64,000 nt of DNA from NCBI RefSeq assembly GCF_024584805.1, contig NZ_CP075715.1, positions 5,510,526 to 5,574,525 on the forward strand, written 5' to 3'. This document shows, piece after piece, positions 8,733 to 17,959 of this stretch (the stretch's first letter is position 1; every line of letters starts with the position of its first letter). The translations under genes were made by a program, and so were the position numbers. This stretch comes from Streptomyces sp. FIT100. Lineage in GTDB: Bacteria; Actinomycetota; Actinomycetes; Streptomycetales; Streptomycetaceae. The notes beneath the pieces were generated by a model. It was not told where the DNA came from. It worked only from the letters and a program-made list of their open reading frames with translations, and did not search any database.

Positions 8733-9179
8733 ATGTTCCTCGCTCTGCTTGTGAGCGGTCTGGTCGTCGCACTGGTGGTGATCGGGCTCTTCGTCTTCGG
8801 CCTGCGCCGCAGGCTGATCCAGCGTTCGGGCGGCACCTTCGACTGCAGCCTGCGCTGGAACGTACCGGAGCAGGACGACCACTCCGGTAAGGGCTGGGTC
8901 TACGGGGTCGCCCGCTACAGCGGTGACCGGATCGAGTGGTTTCGCGTCTTCTCGTACGCGCCCCGTCCGCGCCGTGTGCTGGAGCGCGCCGCCATCGAGG
9001 TGCTGGCCCGCCGGCTGCCCGAGGGCGAGGAGGAGCTGGCGCTGCTCTCCGACTCCGTCGTCCTGGGCTGTCTCCACCGGGGGACCCGGCTGGAGCTGGC
9101 GATGAGCGAGGACGCTCTCACCGGCTTTCTCGCATGGCTGGAGGCCGCGCCTCCCGGACAGCGAGTCAATGTTGCCTAA
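8733..9179 (+). CDS. DUF2550 family membrane-anchored protein
   Basis: A 148-residue protein with one N-terminal membrane helix (about residues 2-23, followed by the basic LRRRLIQR stop signal) and a soluble domain of about 120 residues with the pattern GGTFDCSLRW then GWVYGVARYSGD. This matches the DUF2550 family, which in Streptomyces and Mycobacterium directly follows the ATP synthase operon; its function is not known. The ATG at 8733 is preferred over the GTG at 8727 because the GCGAGGAGG ribosome site ends 9 nt before the ATG but only 3 nt before the GTG. The 3' end has been duplicated (see 9163-9244). Confidence 0.85.
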   Translation: MFLALLVSGLVVALVVIGLFVFGLRRRLIQRSGGTFDCSLRWNVPEQDDHSGKGWVYGVARYSGDRIEWFRVFSYAPRPRRVLERAAIEVLARRLPEGEEELALLSDSVVLGCLHRGTRLELAMSEDALTGFLAWLEAAPPGQRVNVA

Positions 9180-9244
9180 AAAAGAGGTGCCTCGTTGGGT
9201 GGGGGCGCCCCCGGACGGAGTCTGGGGGAGAGTCAACGTTGCCT
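9163..9244 (+). repeat. 15-nt direct repeats flanking a small insertion
   Basis: GAGTCAATGTTGCCT at 9163-9177 (end of the DUF2550 gene) and GAGTCAACGTTGCCT at 9230-9244 (start of the next gene) differ at one base. The 52 nt between them include the GGGGG-NN-CCCCC element at 9201-9230. The arrangement looks like an insertion that duplicated the DUF2550 gene end, so the DUF2550 stop and the TTG start of the transferase, once overlapping, are now 60 nt apart. Confidence 0.6.
9201..9230 (+). repeat. short GGGGG-NN-CCCCC element, copy A
   Basis: This 30-nt unit is a 12-nt palindrome (GGGGGCGCCCCC, 9201-9212), an 8-9 nt link, and CTGGGGGAG (9222-9230). A 33-nt relative lies at 12398-12430. Its final GGGGGAG serves as the ribosome site of the phosphopantetheinyl transferase gene. 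Similar short units are, to my knowledge, scattered in many Streptomyces genomes. Confidence 0.65.
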
Positions 9245-9991
9245 GACCCCGGCGCGGGGGACGCGGACGCCGCCGGAATCGCCCTCCTGGGGCCGGGGGA
9301 GTGCCACGTCTGGTCCGCCGAGGCCCGCTGGGCGCCCGAGCTCCTCGATGTGCTCGACGAGCGCGAGCGGGAGCGCTGCGCGCAGTTCCGCCACGACGGC
9401 GCCCGGGCGCTCTATCTCACCGCGCATGTCCTGGCCCGCCGGACCGTGGGCGTACAGCTCGGCGTCGACCCGCGTGACGTCGTCTTCGTACCCGTGTGCA
9501 AGAACTGCCGGCGGCCGCAGGACCCGCCGCACGGCAAGCCGACCCTGCCCGGTACCCCCCTGGAGCTCTCCCTGTCGCACTCGGGAACCAGGGCGATGGT
9601 CGCGCTGACCACGGTGGGTCCGGTCGGTGTGGACATCGAGGAGATCGCCGCACGTGCCGGTCTGCCCCTCGATGTGCTCTCCGCGCCCGAGCGGGCCGAG
9701 CTGGACCGGCTGCCGGAGGCGGCGAGGCCCCCGGCCTTCATCCGTTACTGGGCCCGCAAGGAGGCCGTGCTCAAGGCCACCGGAGACGGGCTGATGGTCG
9801 ACCCGGCCACGCTGACCGTGACCGGGCCCGACGCGCCCGCCGGGCTCGTCGAGTGGCGGGAACGCCCCGAGCCGCACCTTCCGGTGCGGCTCGAGGATCT
9901 TGCTGTGGGTGACGGCTACCGGGCAGCGGTCGCCGTCGTGGGGGACGGCGACCGCGTCCGGATGGTGCGGCAGTCGGACGTACGGGTCTGA
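9239..9991 (+). CDS. Sfp-type 4'-phosphopantetheinyl transferase
   Basis: This 250-residue enzyme would transfer the 4'-phosphopantetheine arm of coenzyme A to a serine of carrier proteins of fatty acid, polyketide or peptide synthases. The two diagnostic motifs are present: VGPVGVDIEEI (GVDIE, Mg2+ and CoA binding) and RYWARKEAVLKATGDG (WxxKEAxxK). The upstream LSLSHSGTRAMVAL segment also fits the family. The start is TTG 9239 with GGGGGAG at 9224-9230 eight bases upstream; earlier starts in this frame run through the DUF2550 gene. A CKNCRRP segment near residue 84 looks like half of a metal site but may only be structural. Its carrier-protein partner is not encoded in the window. Confidence 0.9.
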   Translation: MPDPGAGDADAAGIALLGPGECHVWSAEARWAPELLDVLDERERERCAQFRHDGARALYLTAHVLARRTVGVQLGVDPRDVVFVPVCKNCRRPQDPPHGKPTLPGTPLELSLSHSGTRAMVALTTVGPVGVDIEEIAARAGLPLDVLSAPERAELDRLPEAARPPAFIRYWARKEAVLKATGDGLMVDPATLTVTGPDAPAGLVEWRERPEPHLPVRLEDLAVGDGYRAAVAVVGDGDRVRMVRQSDVRV

Positions 9992-10019
9992 GCAGACCCG
10001 CGAGCGCTGTCCGGGACCG

Positions 10020-11867
<1,848 letters not shown>

Positions 11868-11957
11868 GGGGTACTCCTCGAGGTGCGAACGGACAAAGGG
11901 ATTCGGTCCGTGCTGAACACTCCGCGTGGCTCACCGCGAAGTGCCGGGTGTGCGGTG

Positions 11958-11986
11958 AGAGTAGGAAGGTCTGGACCAATCGTCAA
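11958..11986 (-). promoter_or_regulatory. chiC promoter
   Basis: Reading the minus strand, TTGACG (11986-11981) and TACTCT (11963-11958) are separated by exactly 17 nt, close to the consensus for the main Streptomyces sigma factor. Transcription would start near 11951, giving a leader of about 84 nt. The downstream DasR-like box fills the spacer between the two hexamers. Confidence 0.8.
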
Positions 11987-11999
11987 TAGGTCCAGACCA
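11967..11999 (-). promoter_or_regulatory. two DasR-type operator boxes at chiC
   Basis: On the minus strand TGGTCTGGACCT (11999-11988) and TGGTCCAGACCT (11978-11967) form the 12-bp direct repeats known from Streptomyces chitinase promoters; each is also a near-palindrome matching the dre core TGGTCTAGACCA read by the GlcNAc-responsive GntR-type regulator DasR. One lies before the -35 box and one between -35 and -10, so binding should block RNA polymerase. dasR itself is not in the window. Confidence 0.8.
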
Positions 12000-12029
12000 A
12001 AGTAGAACGCAGGTGCGCCCGTTGCCGGC

Positions 12030-12731
12030 TCAGATACCCAACTCCTGGGCCAGTACCGCCGCTTGGACCCTGCTCCGCAACCCCAGCTTCCCCAGCCGCC
12101 GGCTCACATGCGTCTTCACCGTGGCCTCGGCCATCTCCAGCCGCACCGCGATCTCCGCGTTCGACAGACCCCGCCCCAGGCAGGACAGCGCCTCCCGCTC
12201 CCGCCGTGTCAGCACGTCCAGCACCGCGAGATCGGCAGCACCCCGGGAGCGTACGGGTGCGGCGGCGAACTCCGTGATGAGCCGCCGCGTCACCGCCGGG
12301 GCGATCAGCCCCTCGCCGCGCGCCACCGTCCGTACCGCTTCGATCAGGTCCTTCGCATCCGTGTTCTTCAGCAGGAAGCCGGCGGCCCCGGCGCGCTGGG
12401 GGTACCCCCAGGCGTTCAGCTCTGGGGGAGCCCCGAAGACGTACTCGTCGAGGTCGAACGTGGTCAGGACGAGGACGTCGGCAAGGTCCTCGGCGACGAC
12501 CTGCCGGGTCGCCGACACCCCGTCGAGCCGTGGCATCTGCACATCCATCAGCACCAGGTCCGGCCGCAACTCCCGGGCCAGGCGCACCGCTTCCTCGCCG
12601 TCCGCGGCCTCGCCCGCCACCTCGATGTCCGGGGCGCTGTCCAGGATCAGGACCAGCCCCGCCCTTACGGCGCTCTGGTCCTCCGCGACCACGACCCTGA
12701 TCACGCCATTCACGCCACTCACACCGCTCAT
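12030..12731 (-). CDS. NarL/LuxR-family response regulator with an 11-residue insertion
   Basis: A 233-residue two-component regulator. The receiver domain (about 10-135) has the acidic pair in VAEDQ and the phosphorylated Asp63 in LVLMDVQMP; the C-terminal LuxR helix-turn-helix (about 165-230) carries LTRREREALSCLGRGLSNAEIA split over its usual length. ATG 12731 is chosen because AAGGAG lies eight bases upstream; it follows the kinase stop by 22 nt, so both are one operon. The receiver contains an extra PPELNAWGYPQ block between the usual DEYVFGA and RAGAAGFLLK, created by a 33-nt repeat element at 12398-12430. The block falls in the alpha4-beta5 face used for dimer contacts, so activity may be altered. 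Confidence 0.9.
   Translation of the reverse strand: MSGVSGVNGVIRVVVAEDQSAVRAGLVLILDSAPDIEVAGEAADGEEAVRLARELRPDLVLMDVQMPRLDGVSATRQVVAEDLADVLVLTTFDLDEYVFGAPPELNAWGYPQRAGAAGFLLKNTDAKDLIEAVRTVARGEGLIAPAVTRRLITEFAAAPVRSRGAADLAVLDVLTRREREALSCLGRGLSNAEIAVRLEMAEATVKTHVSRRLGKLGLRSRVQAAVLAQELGI
12398..12430 (+). repeat. short GGGGG-NN-CCCCC element, copy B, inside a gene
   Basis: A 33-nt unit: GGGGGTACCCCC (12398-12409), a ten-base link, then CTCTGGGGGAG ending at 12430. It matches copy A at 9201-9230 at both ends. Because it is 33 nt long it adds exactly 11 codons to the response regulator gene read on the minus strand, without breaking the frame. Confidence 0.7.
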
Positions 12732-12753
12732 GCCGACGGCTCCTTGTCGTCCC

Positions 12754-13983
12754 TCAGTGGCAGTACCGCCCGCACCCGCCATATCCGCCCCGCCCGGCGG
12801 CCCCCTTGGACGCGCCCCCGGCCGGAGCTTCGAGCGCGCCCTCGACCGGGCCCGCGTCGAAGTCGCCGCCCAGCAGCGCCACCCGCTCCCGCATCCCCAC
12901 GAGCCCGGCCCCGGAACCGGGCGCCCGCGGCCCCGGCCCGGTGCCGTACGCACTGGTCACCGTCACCGTCAGCGCGCGCCCGGGCACCCCCGCGAGGCGC
13001 ACCGCGACCTCACCGGGGTCCGCGTGCTTCAGCGCGTTCGTCAGCGACTCCTGGACGATGCGGTACGCCGCGAGCTCCACCGGCGCCGGCAGCGGTGTGA
13101 CCTTCCCGGTCGCATCGTCCAGGGTGAAACTCAGCCCGCTCGCCTCCCCGTTCGCCCGGGCCCGGGCGAACAGCGCGTCGAGGCCGGCGAGGGTGGGCGC
13201 GGCGGCGGGCGCGGCGTCACCGCCGCTGTCCCGCAGCAGCCCGATCAGCCGGCGCATCTCCGCCAGGCCCGCCACGCTGTTCTCACGGATGACGGTCAGC
13301 GCCCGCCGGGTGGTCGCCGGCTCGTCGAGGGAGAGCGCGGCCGTGGAGTGGATGGCGATCGCCGACAGATGGTTCGCGACCATGTCGTGCAGCTCCCGCG
13401 CCATCCGGGCCCGCTCGGCGGTCACCGCCTGCGCACGGTCCATCTCGGCCAGCAGGGCGGTCTGTTCGGCGCGCAGCCGGGCGGCGTCGGCGGCGTCGCG
13501 GTGGTTGCGTACGAGCGCGCCGGTCGCCGCGGGCCCGAACGACACCAGCCCGACGAGCACCCCGGCCAGCAGCGCGACGGGCTGGCGGAACCACACCAGG
13601 AAGCCGATCGTCGAGGCGACGGTGACCATCCCGGTCGTGTAGGGGATGCGGCGGGCCGCGGCCGGGGTCCCGTACACGACGGCCGCGTACACGAGGTCCG
13701 TGAACATCATCACCGTGGCGATGTTCCCGGGTGTGAACTGGTCCGCCACGATCGCGGCCGTGCCCACGATGAGCGCCGTCCGCGGGCGCGTGCGCCTGAG
13801 CAGTTCGAGCGCGGCCATGACGACGAGCGGCACGAGCGTCGCCCACGGCCCGGAGAACGGGCGGCCGCCCTCGGTGGTGTGCACCCCGAGCGACCACAGG
13901 ACCAGACCGCCGGTGAGCCCGGCGGCAGCGATCTGGACGTCGTCGCGGTGCGGGCGGGGGAGGGTCACCACCCCATCAAACAC
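12754..13983 (-). CDS. membrane sensor histidine kinase (NarX/DesK-like, HisKA_3)
   Basis: A 409-residue kinase that should phosphorylate the response regulator encoded 22 nt downstream. The first 155 residues hold about five or six membrane helices and no obvious outer domain. A dimerisation helix follows with ARELHDMVANHLSAIAIHS, His199 being the likely phosphorylation site, and then a HATPase domain with the N box (VQESLTNALKHA) and the G2 box (GAGLVGMRERVALLGG). A Gly/Ala-rich tail of about 25 residues ends the protein. The start is GTG 13983 with only a weak ribosome site; an internal GTG seven codons or so downstream cannot be excluded. The signal it senses is not evident. Confidence 0.87.
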   Translation of the reverse strand: MFDGVVTLPRPHRDDVQIAAAGLTGGLVLWSLGVHTTEGGRPFSGPWATLVPLVVMAALELLRRTRPRTALIVGTAAIVADQFTPGNIATVMMFTDLVYAAVVYGTPAAARRIPYTTGMVTVASTIGFLVWFRQPVALLAGVLVGLVSFGPAATGALVRNHRDAADAARLRAEQTALLAEMDRAQAVTAERARMARELHDMVANHLSAIAIHSTAALSLDEPATTRRALTVIRENSVAGLAEMRRLIGLLRDSGGDAAPAAAPTLAGLDALFARARANGEASGLSFTLDDATGKVTPLPAPVELAAYRIVQESLTNALKHADPGEVAVRLAGVPGRALTVTVTSAYGTGPGPRAPGSGAGLVGMRERVALLGGDFDAGPVEGALEAPAGGASKGAAGRGGYGGCGRYCH

Positions 13984-14119
13984 GCGGCGGAGGGCCGCGA
14001 CCTCCCCGTCCGGGCCGAACCGCGGCTACATCGAAGGATGCAGTCACGGCTCGTCACTGGCGACGACGCGTCGGTGCTCGGCGGCCGGGAGCTTTGAGAC
14101 GTACGAAGGGAGAGCCGAC

Positions 14120-14779
14120 GTGATCGTCACGCTGATCGTGATCTGTGAGATCGGATTCTGGGTACTGCTGGCCGCCGGGCTCGCCGTGCGCTACCTGCTC
14201 AGGATGCCGAGAGCCGGGCTGGCCATCCTGCTCCTGGAGCCGCTGCTGGAGGTCGTGCTGCTCGTCGTCACGGCCCTCGACCTCAAGAACGGCGCGGAAC
14301 CGAGCTGGAAGCACGGCCTCGCCGCGCTCTACATCGGCTACACCGTCGGCCACGGCCACCGCACGATCACCTGGCTCGACGGCCACGCCGCGCACCGCAT
14401 CGGCGGCGGGCCGCCCCCGGTGAAGCCGCCCCGCCACGGCATGGCCCGCGCCCGGCACGAGGGCCGGGTGTGGCTCGGAACGGCGGTGGCGGCCCTCGTC
14501 GCCACCGCACTGCTCCAGATCGCCGTCCGGTACGTGGACGACCCGTCGCGGACCGGCTCGCTGTACGACTGGATGTACGTCTCCTGGCGGGCGGCCGGGA
14601 TCCACGGCCTGATCGCGCTCAGCTACGCGGTCTTCCCCAAGCGGGAGCCGGAACGGGAGGCGCGGTCGTCAGCGCTCCCCGCCCGGGACCCACAGCACGT
14701 CCCCGACCTCCTTGTTCGCCACCCTCGCGAGGATGAAGAGCAGATCGGAGAGCCGGTTGAGGTACGTCGCCGTCAGTGA
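14120..14779 (+). CDS. hypothetical integral membrane protein
   Basis: A 219-residue protein with about five membrane helices: two near the N terminus (about 4-23 and 29-52), a loop with GHGHRTITWLDGHAAHR, one at about 113-131, and one or two near 150-175. No named family is recognised; similar proteins occur at this place in other Streptomyces. GTG 14120 follows AAGGGAGAG with six bases between. The last 37 codons (14669-14779) run over the 3' end of the convergent adenosyltransferase gene and are Arg/Glu-rich, unlike the rest, so the original stop has probably been lost and the tail is read from antisense sequence. Confidence 0.7.
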   Translation: MIVTLIVICEIGFWVLLAAGLAVRYLLRMPRAGLAILLLEPLLEVVLLVVTALDLKNGAEPSWKHGLAALYIGYTVGHGHRTITWLDGHAAHRIGGGPPPVKPPRHGMARARHEGRVWLGTAVAALVATALLQIAVRYVDDPSRTGSLYDWMYVSWRAAGIHGLIALSYAVFPKREPEREARSSALPARDPQHVPDLLVRHPREDEEQIGEPVEVRRRQ

Positions 14780-15256
14780 GTTCATCGTCTCGCCGTGCAC
14801 CTCGAGCGCCGCCCATGTCGAGCGCTCCGCCCGGCGCACGACCGTGCACGCCTGGTGCAGCAGTGCCGCGCCGGGCGTGCCGCCCGGGAGGATGAAGGAG
14901 CGGAGCTTGTCCAGGCTCTCCAGGAAGCGGTCGCAGTCCGCCTCCAGCTTGTCGACGTACGACTGCTCCACGCGCAGCGGCGGGGCCATTTTTTCCAGAA
15001 GCGCCGGGTTCTCCACGACGGGCGTGGACAGATCGGCGCCGACGTCGAAGAGGTCGTTCTGCACTCGGACGAGGACCTTCACGACCTCCTCGGGCAGCCG
15101 GCCCAGCGCGATGGCCGTGCCGATGACCGCGTTGGCCTCGTTGGCGTCCGCGTACGCCGAGATTCGCAGATCGGTCTTGGGCGTCCGGCTCATGTCGCCG
15201 AGTGCCGTCGTGCCCTTGTCGCCGGTGCGGGTGTAGATGCGCGTCAGATTGACCAT
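14669..15256 (-). CDS. PduO-type cob(I)alamin adenosyltransferase
   Basis: This 195-residue enzyme attaches the 5'-deoxyadenosyl group of ATP to cob(I)alamin, making adenosylcobalamin, the cofactor of the acyl-CoA mutases such as the icmA product at 40.8 kb. The N-terminal TRTGDKGTTALGD motif binds ATP; the helical bundle ends with RAERSTWAALE and LNRLSDLLFILAR, both family signatures. ATG 15256 is followed by the usual MVNLTRIYTRTGDKG start. The 3' end overlaps the convergent membrane protein gene by 111 nt. Confidence 0.95.
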   Translation of the reverse strand: MVNLTRIYTRTGDKGTTALGDMSRTPKTDLRISAYADANEANAVIGTAIALGRLPEEVVKVLVRVQNDLFDVGADLSTPVVENPALLEKMAPPLRVEQSYVDKLEADCDRFLESLDKLRSFILPGGTPGAALLHQACTVVRRAERSTWAALEVHGETMNSLTATYLNRLSDLLFILARVANKEVGDVLWVPGGER

Positions 15257-15285
15257 GCGGCCAGCCTAGAACCGCTTCGCCGCGC

Positions 15286-15531
15286 TCACGCGCCCGCCTT
15301 CCGGAAGACACGGGTGCCCGCCGTCACACCGAGCACCGCGAAGCCGAGGGCGACGAGGGAGCCGTGCAGCATCGCCGTGCTCGCGTAGTCACCGACGTAA
15401 CCGGCGCGCACCGCGTCCACGAGGTAGCGGAACGGCATGAGGTGCGACAGCGCGTCGAGCCAGCCCGGCGCCAGCGTCATCGGCAGCATCAGCCCGGACA
15501 GCAGCATCGCCGGCATCGTCACCGCGTTGAC
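15286..15531 (-). pseudogene. ABC-2 type permease, C-terminal fragment only
   Basis: Read on the minus strand, the frame gives about 81 residues beginning VNAVTMPAMLLSGLMLPMTL and including LDALSHLMPFRYLVDAVRAGY, the usual C-terminal end of a drug-type ABC-2 permease (two membrane helices and the PFRY motif). The remaining two thirds of the gene are missing. The homology stops at about 15531, exactly where the TetR fragment on the other strand begins. Confidence 0.8.
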
Positions 15532-16002
15532 CGAGGACCTCTTCTTCGACCGCGAGTCCGGGGTCGTCGACCGGCTCTCGCGCTGGGTCCGTGCGCGGGA
15601 CGCCGGCGAGTCGGCGGCCGTGGCCGTGCTGCGCGAGCTCCGTGCCGAGGTGGAGGCCGTCTCACCCCGAGGCGGGCTGATGGACGGGCACGTGCCCTTC
15701 ATCCGCGTCATCCACGGCTCCCCCTCGCTCCAGTCCCGGGTGCTGACCCTCCGGCGCGAGATCGTCCTCCTCCTCACCCAGGTCCTGCGTGAGGAGACGG
15801 GCGCCGCACCCGACGATGTGATGCCATCCCTGATGGCCGGTCAGATCAACTGGGTGTACGACGCCGCCCGGCCGTCATCGGGCAGGCGATGACGGCCGGG
15901 CGGCGGCCCGCCGAGGTCTCCCGCGAGGTGCTCGCCCTCATCGACGAGATGGAGGACCTCCTCAGCGATCGGGTGCTCGGCTACGCGGTACGTCCGAGCT
16001 GA
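15530..16002 (+). pseudogene. TetR-family regulator, 5'-truncated and frameshifted
   Basis: The frame starts inside the family motif usually written YHYFPTKEDLFFDRE: here only TEDLFFDRESGVVDRLSRWV and what follows are left, so the DNA-binding domain is gone. The ligand-binding part continues to QINWVYDAAR near 15871; there one base is missing and the reading moves to the next frame (AVIGQAMTAGRRPAEVSREV and on to AVRPS), ending at 16002. In the unshifted frame translation stops at 15892. TetR genes often stand divergently to ABC-2 exporters they control, which fits the fragment next to it. Confidence 0.8.
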
Positions 16003-16130
16003 CCGCCCGTAGCGATGTGATGTCTGTCGGCTGACACGTGACGCGTATCTCTTCGCCGCCACAGGGGGCGTCACGAGCGCTAACCTCCGGCAGAGGTCCG
16101 ACAGGTAAACGTGCGTTAAGGGGTGTCGCA

Positions 16131-16979
16131 GTGGCCAGGAAGCTCGCCGTCATCGGGGCCGGACTCATGGGGTCCGGAATCGCGCAGGTCTCCGCCCAGG
16201 CGGGCTGGGACGTCGTCCTGCGCGACGTCACCGACGCGGCCCTGACGCGCGGCTCCGACGGGATCAAGGCGTCGTACGACCGGTTCGTCGCCAAGGGCCG
16301 GCTCGAAGCCGCCGACGCCGAGGCGGCGTTGGCGCGCATCACCACGACCACCGACCTCGACGCGGTGGCCGACGCGGACATCGTCGTCGAGGCCGTCTTC
16401 GAGAAGCTGGAGGTCAAGCACGAGATCTTCCGGACGCTCGACAAGCTCGTACGCGACGACGCGGTCCTCGCCTCCAACACCTCCGCCATCCCGATCACGA
16501 AGATCGCGGCCGTGACGGACCGTCCGGAGCGCGTCGTCGGCGCGCACTTCTTCTCGCCCGTCCCGATGATGCAGCTCTGCGAACTCGTCCGCGGCTACAA
16601 GACCAGCGACGAAACCCTCGCCACCGCCCGTGAGTTCGCCGAGTCCGTCGGCAAGACCTGCATCGTCGTCAACCGCGACGTCGCCGGCTTCGTCACCACC
16701 CGCCTGATCTCGGCGCTCGTCGTCGAGGCCGCCAAGCTGTACGAGTCGGGCGTGGCGACCGCCGAGGACATCGACATCGCCTGCAAGCTCGGCTTCGGCC
16801 ACGCGATGGGTCCGCTCGCCACCGCCGACCTGACCGGCGTCGACATCCTGCTCCACGCGACCGGCAACATCTACACCGAGTCGCAGGACGAGAAGTTCGC
16901 CCCGCCGGAGCTGATGCGCCGGATGGTGGACGCCGGTGACATCGGGCGCAAGAGCGGGCAGGGCTTCTACACGTACTGA
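16131..16979 (+). CDS. 3-hydroxybutyryl-CoA dehydrogenase
   Basis: This 282-residue enzyme interconverts acetoacetyl-CoA and 3-hydroxybutyryl-CoA with NAD(P). The N-terminal Rossmann fold starts with AVIGAGLMGSGIAQ (residues 6-19); the catalytic segment VVGAHFFSPVPMMQLCELV and the C-terminal helical domain ending KSGQGFYTY are typical of the short single-function family. GTG 16131 is chosen with AAGGGG at 16118-16123 about seven bases upstream, giving the usual ARKLAVIGAG start. With the thiolase at 33.9 kb it could make C4 units for the ethylmalonyl-CoA or butyryl-CoA route. Confidence 0.93.
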   Translation: MARKLAVIGAGLMGSGIAQVSAQAGWDVVLRDVTDAALTRGSDGIKASYDRFVAKGRLEAADAEAALARITTTTDLDAVADADIVVEAVFEKLEVKHEIFRTLDKLVRDDAVLASNTSAIPITKIAAVTDRPERVVGAHFFSPVPMMQLCELVRGYKTSDETLATAREFAESVGKTCIVVNRDVAGFVTTRLISALVVEAAKLYESGVATAEDIDIACKLGFGHAMGPLATADLTGVDILLHATGNIYTESQDEKFAPPELMRRMVDAGDIGRKSGQGFYTY

Positions 16980-17158
16980 TCCACAAGGCACCCCGCACGC
17001 GCCTGCGCACCATCACCCCACAGGGTGAATTCGGTATCGGTTCGCTTACGGACGGCAACTTCTCTGCTCGAACGGCAGTCAGTTGTTGCAAGAAAGAGGA
17101 GCGCACAGCAGGGCACCGCAGACAGCCTGAAGGACAAAAGCACTCTCGGGGAGCGCAT

Positions 17159-17482
17159 ATGCACATCAGGGGCGACCACGCCGAGCTGGTCGTCGGGGGC
17201 CGCCTCGACGTCCGCAGCGCGGCGGACGCCCGTACGGTCCTGCACTCGGCCGTCGACGACGGAGTCGGCGACCTGGTGCTCGACCTGACCGGTCTGGACT
17301 CCTGGGACGCCACCGGGCTCGGGGTCATCATGGGCGCGCACCGGAGAGCGGGCCGCTGCGGCCGGCGGCTCGTGCTGCGCGGCGTGCCGCCGCAGATGCA
17401 GCGCCTCCTGGTGGCCACCCGGCTGCACCGGATCCTGGCCATCGAGGGCGGGATCGCCGCGGAGTCGCTGCCGCGGGTCTGA
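17159..17482 (+). CDS. STAS-domain anti-anti-sigma factor
   Basis: A 107-residue single STAS domain of the SpoIIAA/BldG/RsbV type. Such proteins, when not phosphorylated, bind an anti-sigma kinase and free its sigma factor. The phosphorylation loop reads DSWDATGLGVIMGAH, so the usual Ser of DSSGLG is a Thr here, which is common in Streptomyces paralogues. GGGGAG at 17148-17153 lies five bases before the ATG. No kinase partner is adjacent. A 477-nt repeat-rich gap follows. Confidence 0.85.
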   Translation: MHIRGDHAELVVGGRLDVRSAADARTVLHSAVDDGVGDLVLDLTGLDSWDATGLGVIMGAHRRAGRCGRRLVLRGVPPQMQRLLVATRLHRILAIEGGIAAESLPRV

Positions 17483-17499
17483 CCAGGCGATCGGCTTCC

Positions 17500-17670
17500 G
17501 GTGATCCGGTGTTCCGGTTCTCCTGGCGTTCCGGTTCTCCCGGCGTTCCGGGGTCCCTGTGATCCGGCGTCCCGGCGTCCCGGCGTTCCGGCGTCCTCGC
17601 GTTTCGGTCTCCCGGCGTTCCGGCTCGGCGTGCGATCCGGCGTCCCGGCGTTCCGGGCTCCCGGCTCGAC
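17500..17670 (+). repeat. degenerate minisatellite of GGCGTTCCGG-like units
   Basis: In the 477-nt gap between the STAS gene and the P-loop gene, variants of GGCGTTCCGG and GGCGTCCC recur about every ten to seventeen bases (for example at 17525, 17542, 17582 and 17647), mixed with GATCCGG. No gene is supported here: frames are open in several registers only because of the repeats. The core resembles the repeats between atpD and atpC. Confidence 0.75.
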
Positions 17671-17847
17671 GTGCAATACGGCCTCCGGCCTTCCGCTCCG
17701 GGCCCATGGGGTGATCCGGGTCATCGCGGCCATCCTGGCCATCACGGCCAACCGGCAGGACACGCAATCCTCACGAGACCGTGACGTCCTGGGCGCCCCG
17801 GCACCCCGGCTGTTCCCGGACGCCGGACGAAGGTCTAGGGTTCGGTC

Positions 17848-17878
17848 GCCTGCCGATTGACGGACCCATGCGGCAGGC
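17848..17878 (+). other. stem-loop in the leader of the P-loop gene
   Basis: GCCTGCCG (17848-17855) and CGGCAGGC (17871-17878) form a perfect 8-bp stem with a 15-nt loop, 81 nt before the ATG of the P-loop gene. A possible -10 box, TAGGGT, lies just upstream at 17836-17841, without a good -35. The stem would be near the 5' end of that transcript. Confidence 0.35.
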
Positions 17879-17959
17879 ACCGGACCAGAAGCGACAGCGG
17901 AGCGTGCAGACAGGCCGGGAGGGGCTTCCGCACGAGACGCCATCTGGGGGGCTTTGACC

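Noticed and set aside
12013..14097. Long plus-strand frame opposite the two-component genes
   Set aside because: The minus-strand genes show intact kinase and receiver motifs; the plus frame has none.
17501..17860. A possible gene in the repeat-rich gap
   Set aside because: The frame follows from the decanucleotide repeats; there is no ribosome site and the protein is low complexity.
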